Assembly (NCBI RefSeq): GCF_029223195.1
Contig: NZ_JARHUF010000027.1
Coordinates: forward strand, 1 to 56,183
Length of the DNA stretch: 56,183 nucleotides
Source of the DNA: Vibrio sp. CAU 1672
GTDB lineage: Bacteria > Pseudomonadota > Gammaproteobacteria > Enterobacterales > Vibrionaceae
Direction of reading: 5' to 3'
This document shows positions 39,490-47,621 of the stretch, in pieces. The translations under genes and the position numbers were made by a program. How positions within the stretch are numbered: position 1 is the stretch's first letter; every line of letters starts with the position of its first letter. The notes below the pieces were generated by a model that was not told the DNA's origin, did no database searches, and saw nothing but the letters and a program-made list of their open reading frames with translations.

Positions 39490-42400
39490 GTGAGTTCTGG
39501 TTTTCAACGTTTAGGGCGCTTTTGTGCGTGGAGCTTGGTTACACTACTGGTGCTATTGGCCATTGTAGTGACCAGCTTGCGTATAGCCTTACCTCACCTT
39601 AATCAATTTCAAGATGAGATCAAAACCTGGGTCAAGCACGGCACAGGTTTTGATTTTTCTATCTCCAGTGTGGCCGGGGCCTGGCGCAACAGCCACCCTT
39701 CCGTGGCACTTATTGGCTTAGAAGCTAATCTACCTGACAATAATGATGCGCGTTTTGCCGTGGATGAAATCCACATCGAGTTCGATTTGCTCCAGTCGCT
39801 GTGGCAGTTCAAGCCGGTGGTGGCGGATTTGTCTATTCGCAATCTGGCTTTGGACATTCGGACTGTGGATCTTCTGCCTCAGGCGGAAGTGAGGCCGCAG
39901 GCAACCAGCGAGCCAAGCGAAATCAAACTGATCGATCAGCTTGACTCTCTGTTTTTACGCCAGTTTGAAGACTTTACTATTGCCGATTCAAAAATTTGGT
40001 ACAAATCGATCTCGGGTGAAGAGCGTCGCCTTGATATCGACCAGCTGCGCTGGAGTAACCAGGGCCGGCGCCATTTCGCTGAGGGTACGGTCAGCATTGC
40101 CGACGCGAAACTCAACTCTTTGCAAGTAAGTGCTAACTTTTTTGATCATGGGTCTTTGCGCGACGTTTCAGGTGAGTTTTATATCAGTGCACTGGATGTA
40201 TCGGTTACTCCCTGGCTAACCCATTACATCCAGACGGAATCGGGTATTGAGTCGGGGAAAGTCAGCCTGAACGTTTGGTTGACGTTAAGCCACAGCCAGC
40301 CTAGTGATGCGTATGCTGAATTACAACCTTCGGAGCTGGTGTGGAGTGAAGATGGGCGTCATGAACTATTAGTCGAATCTGGCAGAGTGAAGCTTTCACC
40401 GGATAGCAATGGCTGGAAAGTAAGTGGTCACTCATTTCAGATCCGCACAGATGACATGCCCTGGCCTGAACTCGATGTGGCGTTTGACTGGCAGCCAGAG
40501 GGCTGGGTGTTAAACCTGTCTCAGGTGGATATCGAAGCCTTGCTCCCGCTGGTAAAGCTAATGCCGGATTCTGCTTCACTGAGTCAGCAGTTACAACAAT
40601 TGGCGCCGAAAGGCGAAGTGGAAGATATCCGTATATCGATGCAAGACGGTTGGGAGTCTCTGCGTTATTCTGCTGAGCTGGAACGTTTAGGGTTAACTCA
40701 GTGGGATTTGCTACCCGGCTTTCATCAGGTACATGGCCGACTGTCTGGGGATCTTTATCAGGCCCAAGCTAGCATTAACGTGATTGATGATGTTTTTCCC
40801 TATGGTGATGTCTTTCAGGCTCCGCTGAATATCAAGCAGGGGGAAGTCGAGATCAACTGGCAACGTGATGAGCAAGGCTGGCGTTTGTGGTCGGATAAAG
40901 TCACTGCAGCAACCCCGGATCTACAGGTCTTAGGGGCTTTTCGTCTCGACTTTCCAATCCAGCAAAGTCCTTTTCTGTCTTTTTATGCTGAAGCGGATTT
41001 GTATAACGCCGGGGAGACCTGGCGCTATCTGCCAACGTTGGCGCTTGGGCAAGAGTTGACCGATTACCTGTCGGCAGCCATTCAAGGTGGTAAAGCTAAT
41101 ACGGCCAAACTGCTTTGGTATGGTGAACTGGGTGATTTTCCTTATCATCAGCACAATGGCATGTTCCAGGCCTGGGTGGGGCTAAAAGAGGGTAAGTTCA
41201 GTTTTGACACCGCCTGGCCACCGATCACCGATTTGCAACTCGATTTGTTGTTTGAAAACGATGCGATGTACCTGGATTCCAGATCCGCCACCTTAAAAGG
41301 GGTCACGTCAAAGCAAATAACCGGCCGGATCCCGTCGCTGGCTCCCGACGGACATATCGAAATCGAAGCCAAAGCCAGCGCCCCGGGCAATGAAGTGCGT
41401 GATTATATGATGGCGACGCCACTGGTTGACTCGGTTGGTGCTGCACTGACGGCCTTGCAGGTTAGTGGCCCGGTGTCGTCGGAGTTTCAATTAAGTATCC
41501 CCTTTGACCTGGATCAGGAGGCGCGAGCCTGGGGATTTGCTGATCTAAAGGCCAATCCGGTTGAGATTGATGCCCCGCCGATGAAGCTGGAAAAAGCCAC
41601 CGGGCGGATCTATTTTGACAACGATGTGGTGACCACTTCAGGTTTAGCCGCAGAGCTGCTGGGACAGCCGATTTCAGTTGATTTCAGAGGTGAAAGTGCT
41701 GAACAGGGCTATAACGTTGTGATCAATACCATCGGTGACTGGGAAGTGGAGCCACTGAAGCCTTATCTGGGTGAACGGTGGCTGAGCTTGGTCTCAGGGT
41801 ATGCCCCCTGGCAAATGGACATCGATTTGCAGCTTAACGACATCGGTTTTACTTATCAGATCGACGTGCTGGCACAGTTAGCGCCACTGGTCAGTGATTA
41901 TCCTTACCCGCTGGCTAAACCTGCCGGTGAGGTTGCCCAGGCTAAGCTGCAGGCTTCCGGAGATCAGCAGAGTGTATCGGCGCGACTACAACTTCCGCAT
42001 GCCAAATACCAAACCGAAATCGATATCAGCGGCAGTGTGCCGTTGTTAACCGCCTCGAATCTGGTGCTGGGAGAGGGGGAGTTTAAAGTCAGCCCGGTGG
42101 TTGGCCATCAGGCTAATGTGAAACTGGATAAACTCAATCTGGATCGTTGGAGCGCGTTGATGCAGCTGCCGGAAAGCGAAGCCCCTTCGGTGTTGTCTGA
42201 CATGACGACGCCGAAAATACCGCTGCCGACCCAGATTAATGCTGATGTTAACTCACTGACGTTGGGCGGTATTGAGTTTAATGATGTGGACTTCCACGCG
42301 CGCAAGAAGAACCTCAGCTGGCAGTTGGATGTCAACAGCCAGGAGATGAAAGGCAAAGCAAACTATTTGCAGCCCTACGAGTTAGCGGTTTCTCTGGAGC

Positions 42401-43365
42401 GTTTGCATCTTTACATCCCCGGCCTGGATGAACTGGCCCAGACGCGTGGTTCACTGTTCGCTAATGACGATCAGCAGATGCCGTTGATTTCTGATTTTGA
42501 CCGCCAGCTCCATACCGCTATGCCCAATTTGACCCTCAACATTGATGATTTCTGGTTGCAGGGTTACAAAGTCGGCCAGGTTAATGTTGGTGTGCAACGC
42601 CGTGAACAGCGCCTTGAGTTGAACCAGGCGACCATTCGCAGTGGGAAAAACCGGGTTGATTTGACCGGTTGGTGGGAGTTGGATGAGCATCGCAGTCACT
42701 CCAGTTTGGTAACGAAAATCATCAGTGATAACAACACCGAATTGATGGAGCGGTTTGGTATTACTTCTGGGATCCAGCAGGCACCGTTTGAGCTCAGCTC
42801 CAACATGGAGTGGGAAGGGGCACCGTGGGCAATGCAGACCAAAACCCTGCAGGGGGACGTGTCGACCGAGTTTGGTAAAGGGGTGATCTCTGAAGTCAGC
42901 GGTGCAGCAAGACTGCTCGGTTTATTTAGCCTTGATTCTATTATTCGTAAGATGCAGCTGGATTTTACCGATGTCTTCGATAAGGGGATGGCGTTTAACT
43001 CAATTACCGGCACGGGCCGATTCCAGGACGGGGTGTTCGTGACCAATGACATTGTCATGGATGCCCTCGCGGGGGAGATGAAAATTCGCGGCATGGCCGA
43101 TATCAATACCAAAATGGTCGATGCTGAAGTTCAGTTTACCCCAGACGTGACATCTGGTATTCCAATGCTTACCGCATTTGCGGTGGCACCCCAAACGGCA
43201 TTATATGTTTTGGCGATATCCACCGTGATCTCACCGGTAGTCGAGGTTTTTACTCAAGTTAACTATGAAGTCAAAGGCTCGCTGGATTCGCCGACCGTAA
43301 AAGAGATCTCCAGGAGTAAAGGCGAGTACAAATTACCGGAAAAACTCCTCGAACAAGCTAAATAA
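39490..43365 (+). CDS. yhdP: AsmA-like inter-membrane lipid transporter YhdP
   Basis: A 1291-residue bridge-like protein of the AsmA/TamB group that helps move phospholipids from inner to outer membrane. One transmembrane helix lies near 14-34 (WSLVTLLVLLAIVVTSLRIAL) and is followed by a very long beta-groove region, ending in the conserved C-terminal DUF3971/AsmA2 part (LGLFSLDSIIRKMQLDFTDVFDKGMAFNSITGTGRFQDGVF). The start is GTG with a weak TGGA site. The size and the order rng-yhdP-tldD match E. coli, although here a nitrilase gene lies between yhdP and tldD. Confidence 0.95.
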   Translation: MSSGFQRLGRFCAWSLVTLLVLLAIVVTSLRIALPHLNQFQDEIKTWVKHGTGFDFSISSVAGAWRNSHPSVALIGLEANLPDNNDARFAVDEIHIEFDLLQSLWQFKPVVADLSIRNLALDIRTVDLLPQAEVRPQATSEPSEIKLIDQLDSLFLRQFEDFTIADSKIWYKSISGEERRLDIDQLRWSNQGRRHFAEGTVSIADAKLNSLQVSANFFDHGSLRDVSGEFYISALDVSVTPWLTHYIQTESGIESGKVSLNVWLTLSHSQPSDAYAELQPSELVWSEDGRHELLVESGRVKLSPDSNGWKVSGHSFQIRTDDMPWPELDVAFDWQPEGWVLNLSQVDIEALLPLVKLMPDSASLSQQLQQLAPKGEVEDIRISMQDGWESLRYSAELERLGLTQWDLLPGFHQVHGRLSGDLYQAQASINVIDDVFPYGDVFQAPLNIKQGEVEINWQRDEQGWRLWSDKVTAATPDLQVLGAFRLDFPIQQSPFLSFYAEADLYNAGETWRYLPTLALGQELTDYLSAAIQGGKANTAKLLWYGELGDFPYHQHNGMFQAWVGLKEGKFSFDTAWPPITDLQLDLLFENDAMYLDSRSATLKGVTSKQITGRIPSLAPDGHIEIEAKASAPGNEVRDYMMATPLVDSVGAALTALQVSGPVSSEFQLSIPFDLDQEARAWGFADLKANPVEIDAPPMKLEKATGRIYFDNDVVTTSGLAAELLGQPISVDFRGESAEQGYNVVINTIGDWEVEPLKPYLGERWLSLVSGYAPWQMDIDLQLNDIGFTYQIDVLAQLAPLVSDYPYPLAKPAGEVAQAKLQASGDQQSVSARLQLPHAKYQTEIDISGSVPLLTASNLVLGEGEFKVSPVVGHQANVKLDKLNLDRWSALMQLPESEAPSVLSDMTTPKIPLPTQINADVNSLTLGGIEFNDVDFHARKKNLSWQLDVNSQEMKGKANYLQPYELAVSLERLHLYIPGLDELAQTRGSLFANDDQQMPLISDFDRQLHTAMPNLTLNIDDFWLQGYKVGQVNVGVQRREQRLELNQATIRSGKNRVDLTGWWELDEHRSHSSLVTKIISDNNTELMERFGITSGIQQAPFELSSNMEWEGAPWAMQTKTLQGDVSTEFGKGVISEVSGAARLLGLFSLDSIIRKMQLDFTDVFDKGMAFNSITGTGRFQDGVFVTNDIVMDALAGEMKIRGMADINTKMVDAEVQFTPDVTSGIPMLTAFAVAPQTALYVLAISTVISPVVEVFTQVNYEVKGSLDSPTVKEISRSKGEYKLPEKLLEQAK

Positions 43366-43378
43366 GGAACCTTCGCAT

Positions 43379-44209
43379 ATGGAACGTGTGGGTATCATTC
43401 AAATGACGTCCGGCCCGGATATAGAGGCCAATCTGGCGGAAATCGACCGGCAATGTCAGCTCGCTGCGGCACAGGGGGTACAATTGGTAGTGACGCCGGA
43501 AAATGCGGTTTTGTTCGCGCACCGCGAGGCCTACCACCAGCATGCTGAGTGGCTAAACCATGGCCCTATTCAGGATCGGCTGGCCGGGATGGCCCGTCGG
43601 TATCAGGTCAGCGTTGTTTTAGGCAGTATGCCGATCCGAACCGAGAATGGCGTCACGACCACCTCGTTGCTCTTCTCACCGCGCGGCGAGTTACTGGCTC
43701 ATTATGACAAGTTGCATATGTTTGATGTTGATGTCACAGATGGCCACGGCAGTTACCGTGAATCAGACACCTTCAGCGCCGGGGAGCGGACTGTGGCCGC
43801 TGAGAGTGATATTGGTACGCTTGGGCTGAGTATTTGTTATGATGTGCGCTTCCCTGCGCTGTACCAGGCACTCGCTGAACAGGGGGCGGAGATCCTGCTG
43901 GTGCCGGCCGCGTTTACCGCGGTGACCGGCGCTGCGCATTGGGAAACCTTACTGAAAGCCAGGGCGATTGAAACCCAGTGCTGGGTGATAGCCTGCGGGC
44001 AAACCGGAACCCATCCTTGCGGCCGGCAAACCTGGGGCCGCTCGATGGTCATTTCTCCATGGGGCGAGGTATGGGCGCAGTTGGGCGATGAGCCGGGGCT
44101 GCTGGTTACTGAGATAGATTTGTCACAATGCCGACAAGTGAGGCAGAATATGCCGCTAACCCAACACAATCGATTTCAAATTCAATTGAAACGGAAACAA
44201 AAGAGCTAA
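43379..44209 (+). CDS. Nitrilase-superfamily amidase (Nit1/YbeM type, deaminated glutathione amidase)
   Basis: A 276-residue carbon-nitrogen hydrolase. The catalytic triad is visible: Glu41 in VTPENAVLF, Lys111 in HYDKLHMFDVDV and Cys153 in LSICYDVRFPALY. The HMFDVDV and RFPALY patterns point to the Nit1/NitFhit branch, whose members hydrolyse deaminated glutathione as metabolite repair. The specific substrate is an inference. It starts 13 bases after yhdP, with AAGGAA upstream, and ends 2 bases before tldD, so it is in the same transcription unit. Confidence 0.88.
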   Translation: MERVGIIQMTSGPDIEANLAEIDRQCQLAAAQGVQLVVTPENAVLFAHREAYHQHAEWLNHGPIQDRLAGMARRYQVSVVLGSMPIRTENGVTTTSLLFSPRGELLAHYDKLHMFDVDVTDGHGSYRESDTFSAGERTVAAESDIGTLGLSICYDVRFPALYQALAEQGAEILLVPAAFTAVTGAAHWETLLKARAIETQCWVIACGQTGTHPCGRQTWGRSMVISPWGEVWAQLGDEPGLLVTEIDLSQCRQVRQNMPLTQHNRFQIQLKRKQKS

Positions 44210-44211
44210 TT

Positions 44212-45657
44212 ATGAGCACGAATCAAATTGAACAGGCACTGCTTGCCCCTAATGGTCTGACCGAGCAAGATATTGCTGATACTCTAGCCAGTATCGCCAC
44301 CCGTCAGATCGATTATGCGGACATCTATTTTCAGTCCAGCTGGCATGAGTCCTTGGTTCTTGAAGACAGCATCATCAAAGACGGCTCTTTTAACATCGAT
44401 TGTGGTGTCGGTGTGCGCGCGGTCACCGGAGAGAAAACTGGTTTTGCCTATTCGGATCAGATCCAGCTTGAGGGCCTGATGCAGAGTGCGATTGCCGCCC
44501 GAGGCATCGCCCAACACGGGCAGAATGGTAAGGTGCAGGCCTTCAAGCGCCATGATAACCAGGCTTATTACCAGGCGGTAAACCCGTTGATGTGCTGGGA
44601 AAAACAGCAGAAAACTGAATTGTTAAAGTCTTTGGATGCCTATATTCGCACCAAGGAGCCGCTGATCAAAGAGGTATCGATCAGCTTAAGTGGCGTGCAT
44701 GAACAGATGCTGGTGGCCGCCACGGATGGTACCTATGCCGGGGATATCCGTCCCTTAGTCCGTCTTTCTATCAGTGTGTTAGCGCAAAAAGGCGATCGCC
44801 GTGAGCGGGGCAGCGCCGGAGGCGGTGGCCGTTATGGCTACGATTTTTTCCTGACCGAGAATAACGGTGTGCAACAGGCGTTTGAATTTGCTGATGAGGC
44901 GATACGCATGGCGCTGGTTAATCTGGAAGCGGAAGCTGCACCGGCGGGCACGATGCCGGTTGTACTGGGCTCTGGTTGGCCGGGCGTGCTGCTGCATGAG
45001 GCTGTGGGGCATGGCCTGGAAGGCGATTTTAACCGTAAAGACTCGTCAGTCTTCTCCGGTAAGCTCGGGCAACAAGTGACGTCTCCGTTGTGTACGATTG
45101 TCGATGACGGGACGTTGACCGATCTGCGTGGTTCTTTGAACATCGATGATGAAGGGGTAAACGGCCAGTACAATACCCTGATTGAAAACGGGGTGCTGAA
45201 AGGCTATATGCAAGACAAACACAATGCGCGTTTGATGGGGGTTAACCCGACGGGGAATGGGCGCCGTGAGTCTTACGCGCACCTGCCGATGCCACGCATG
45301 ACCAACACCTACATGTTGCCGGGTGAGCATAGCCCGGAAGAGATCATCTCGACGGTCAAACGCGGCCTGTATGCGCCTAATTTTGGTGGTGGCCAGGTGG
45401 ACATTACCTCTGGCAAATTTGTCTTCTCGACTTCTGAGGCGTACATGATTGAAGATGGTAAGATCACCCGCCCGGTAAAAGGCGCGACGTTGATCGGCTC
45501 GGGAATCGAGGCAATGCAACAGGTCTCGATGGTCGGCAACGATCTCAGCATCGATAAAGGGGTTGGGGTTTGTGGTAAGGCTGGTCAAAGCGTACCGGTC
45601 GGTGTCGGACAGCCAACCCTGAAACTCGATGCGATAACCGTGGGTGGTACAGAGTAG
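44212..45657 (+). CDS. tldD: Metalloprotease subunit TldD
   Basis: TldD pairs with TldE (PmbA) to degrade unfolded peptides, including the CcdA antitoxin and leader peptides of some modified microcins. With the start at ATG 44212 the protein has 481 residues as in E. coli, and the zinc motif HEAVGHGLE falls at His262, Glu263 and His266. C-terminal GGGQVDITSGKFVFSTSEAYMIEDGKI and GVCGKAGQSVPVGVGQPTL are family hallmarks. An upstream frame to 44128 overlaps the nitrilase gene and is rejected. It ends the mre-rng-yhdP unit with a terminator. Confidence 0.97.
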   Translation: MSTNQIEQALLAPNGLTEQDIADTLASIATRQIDYADIYFQSSWHESLVLEDSIIKDGSFNIDCGVGVRAVTGEKTGFAYSDQIQLEGLMQSAIAARGIAQHGQNGKVQAFKRHDNQAYYQAVNPLMCWEKQQKTELLKSLDAYIRTKEPLIKEVSISLSGVHEQMLVAATDGTYAGDIRPLVRLSISVLAQKGDRRERGSAGGGGRYGYDFFLTENNGVQQAFEFADEAIRMALVNLEAEAAPAGTMPVVLGSGWPGVLLHEAVGHGLEGDFNRKDSSVFSGKLGQQVTSPLCTIVDDGTLTDLRGSLNIDDEGVNGQYNTLIENGVLKGYMQDKHNARLMGVNPTGNGRRESYAHLPMPRMTNTYMLPGEHSPEEIISTVKRGLYAPNFGGGQVDITSGKFVFSTSEAYMIEDGKITRPVKGATLIGSGIEAMQQVSMVGNDLSIDKGVGVCGKAGQSVPVGVGQPTLKLDAITVGGTE

Positions 45658-45679
45658 GTTACCCGAAAACCGGACGAGG

Positions 45680-45709
45680 AAGAGCGCTCATTGAGCGCTC
45701 TTTTGTGTT
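45680..45709 (+). terminator. Terminator of tldD
   Basis: A perfect 10-bp stem AAGAGCGCTC/GAGCGCTCTT with an ATT loop is followed by TTGTGTT. It sits between convergent tldD and the PhoH gene, 23 bases after the tldD stop. Confidence 0.82.
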
Positions 45710-45714
45710 GTGCC

Positions 45715-47091
45715 CTATAAATTTTCTTCGGCAAACTCAGCCAGGCGGCTACGTACAACCCCATTGAGGTGGATGTTGGTACTGCCTTCGAAGTTTTTAA
45801 ACCGCTCTACCATATAAGTCAGTCCGGAGGTGACCGGGGTTAAGTAATGTGAGTCAATTTGTGCCAGATTTCCGGAGCAGACGATTTTGGTGCCCTCACC
45901 ACAGCGGGTGATGATGGTTTTGATTTGTGAGGCGGTTAAGTTCTGGCATTCATCCAGCAGAACAAACGCATTCTGGATCGAGCGACCGCGCATGAAGTTG
46001 ATCGATTTGAACTGGATATTGGCCTTGTCACAGATGTATTTTAAAGAGCCTTCGGTACAGTGATCGTGTTTGTGCAGCGCTTCTAAAGTATCGGTAACCG
46101 CCGCCAGCCAGGGCAGCATTTTTTCCTCTTCGCTGCCGGGCAAAAAGCCGATCGATTCACCGATATCCGGGGTATTACGGGTAACGATGATCTTATCGAA
46201 CATGTTTTTTTCGATGGTTTGTTCCAGCGCTGCAGCCAACGCGAGTAAGGTTTTACCGCTACCGGCGGCCCCGGTGAGGATCACCAAATCAATGTCCGGA
46301 TCGAGCAGCGCATCGAGCGCCATGCCCTGATAAATGTTTTTCGGGGTAATGTCCCACGCTTTGCGGTGCAGCATCCGCTCGCGGCTGAGATCCAGCAGGG
46401 TCAGTTGCTCTTCGTTGATCGATTCGACCCGGGCGGCAAAATCGCTCTCTTCGTCGATAATGTATTGATTGAGGAAGGTCGGTTCAAACGGCTCCCGGCT
46501 GAGCTTGTGGTAGGTGCGGCCACCCAGCGTATAACTGTCTACTTCCTCGACCTTGCTCCAGAAGTTCCCCTCGCACAGCTGGAATCCTTTGGTTAAGTAT
46601 TGTACGTCATCAATCAGTTGATCGGTGCGGTAGTCTTCGACATAACGCACCCCGGCACCTTTGGCTCTCAGGCGCATGTTGATGTCTTTGGTCACCAGTA
46701 CCACTTCCCGTGGTGCTCGTTTGTTTTGCAAATAGAGTACTGCATTGAGAATACGGTTATCGCCGGCTTTATCGGCGAAGGCTTTGACGGTTTCTTGCAG
46801 TTCAAAATCAGCCAGAATAGCAATGCTGCCCTGTTCGGGGCACTCTTTGTTGACCGGTATCCCTTCTGAAATGTCTTCCGGGGTGGAATCCCGGAACAGA
46901 TCTTCAAGAGCCCGAATTGCCACGCGTGCGTCACGCGCCACGTCGCGTTTACTGTCTTTGATGCGATCGAGTTCTTCTAAAACGGTCATCGGAATGACGA
47001 CATCGTGTTCCTGGAAAGAAAAAATAGCGAAAGGTTCATGAAGCAGGATATTAGTGTCGAGGACAAACAGTTTCCGATCGGTATCGCCCAT
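45715..47091 (-). CDS. PIN-PhoH fusion ATPase/ribonuclease-like protein (YlaK/PhoH2 type)
   Basis: A 458-residue protein with an N-terminal PIN nuclease domain (about 1-160: KLFVLDTNILLHEP, VLEELDRIKDSKRDVARDAR, LVTKDINMRLRAKG) joined to a C-terminal PhoH ATPase (about 235-455: GAAGSGKTLLA with Lys280, PDIGESIGFLPGSEEEKM, FVLLDECQNLT, VCSGNLAQID). PhoH2 proteins of this layout act as sequence-dependent RNA helicase/ribonucleases in mycobacteria; the role in Vibrio is not settled. The start at 47091 has AAGGAG 7 bases upstream; the longer frame to 47187 is rejected. It is transcribed towards tldD and divergently from rapA across a 530-base interval. Confidence 0.9.
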   Translation of the reverse strand: MGDTDRKLFVLDTNILLHEPFAIFSFQEHDVVIPMTVLEELDRIKDSKRDVARDARVAIRALEDLFRDSTPEDISEGIPVNKECPEQGSIAILADFELQETVKAFADKAGDNRILNAVLYLQNKRAPREVVLVTKDINMRLRAKGAGVRYVEDYRTDQLIDDVQYLTKGFQLCEGNFWSKVEEVDSYTLGGRTYHKLSREPFEPTFLNQYIIDEESDFAARVESINEEQLTLLDLSRERMLHRKAWDITPKNIYQGMALDALLDPDIDLVILTGAAGSGKTLLALAAALEQTIEKNMFDKIIVTRNTPDIGESIGFLPGSEEEKMLPWLAAVTDTLEALHKHDHCTEGSLKYICDKANIQFKSINFMRGRSIQNAFVLLDECQNLTASQIKTIITRCGEGTKIVCSGNLAQIDSHYLTPVTSGLTYMVERFKNFEGSTNIHLNGVVRSRLAEFAEENL

Positions 47092-47411
47092 AGATACTCC
47101 TTGCCGCTGCGCGGCGTTGCTGGCTGAGAGCCGGGTGGCACACAGCATCGAACCAGCTCTGGCTCTGACTTTTGCAACAGAGGTCATCGGGCGTAGCGGT
47201 TAGTAGCGCAACCGAGTAGCAAGACGACTTACTGCAAACCCGTGTTGATCCTAATCGTGTAATCACGCACTTTTGCTTATGCAGCAACGTGCTCCTCAAT
47301 TGAATTATACGTAAGAATCACTGACTACAAGCTAATAATTGTCATGAGTTTTTTACAATTTGATTGCATTCAGAGTTAAACAAAAAAAGTTTGTACGAAA
47401 GGCCGTTTACA

Positions 47412-47427
47412 CGTGACCTGAATCACG
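47412..47427. promoter_or_regulatory. Candidate CRP (cAMP receptor protein) site
   Basis: CGTGACCTGAATCACG has the symmetric GTGA-N6-TCAC core of CRP sites, with C and G in place of the outer T and A. It lies about 195 bases upstream of rapA and 320 upstream of the PhoH gene. FNR would need a different outer half site, so CRP is the better guess. Confidence 0.4.
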
Positions 47428-47567
47428 GCTTCAAGTAAGATTAGCGACCTTTTTCTGCGCTTGGATACCGCTCGGATTATGATGTTGCGGTGGCCGGATT
47501 TTAAGCAGGGTAACGCGGTTAAACATGCGTTGCCCACGTAGCAGAAGCCAGAAACAGATCTAAACTA

Positions 47568-47588
47568 TTACCCATGCCGGATGGGTAA
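47568..47588 (+). promoter_or_regulatory. Hairpin in the rapA leader
   Basis: A perfect 8-bp stem TTACCCAT/ATGGGTAA with loop GCCGG ends 33 bases before the rapA start codon. There is no T-tail, so it is not an intrinsic terminator; a role in mRNA stability or translation is possible. Confidence 0.4.
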
Positions 47589-47621
47589 ACCAACAATGAA
47601 CAACAACGAGGTAGTCAATTC

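Larger units (their letters stand above)
47092..47621. other. Divergent regulatory interval between the PhoH gene and rapA
   Basis: 530 bases without a gene that I can support. The left third is GC-rich, the central part (about 47300-47400) is AT-rich with several A and T tracts and is where both promoters should lie, and the right part contains the CRP-like site and leader hairpin listed separately. I could not settle on clear -35/-10 pairs. Confidence 0.5.
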
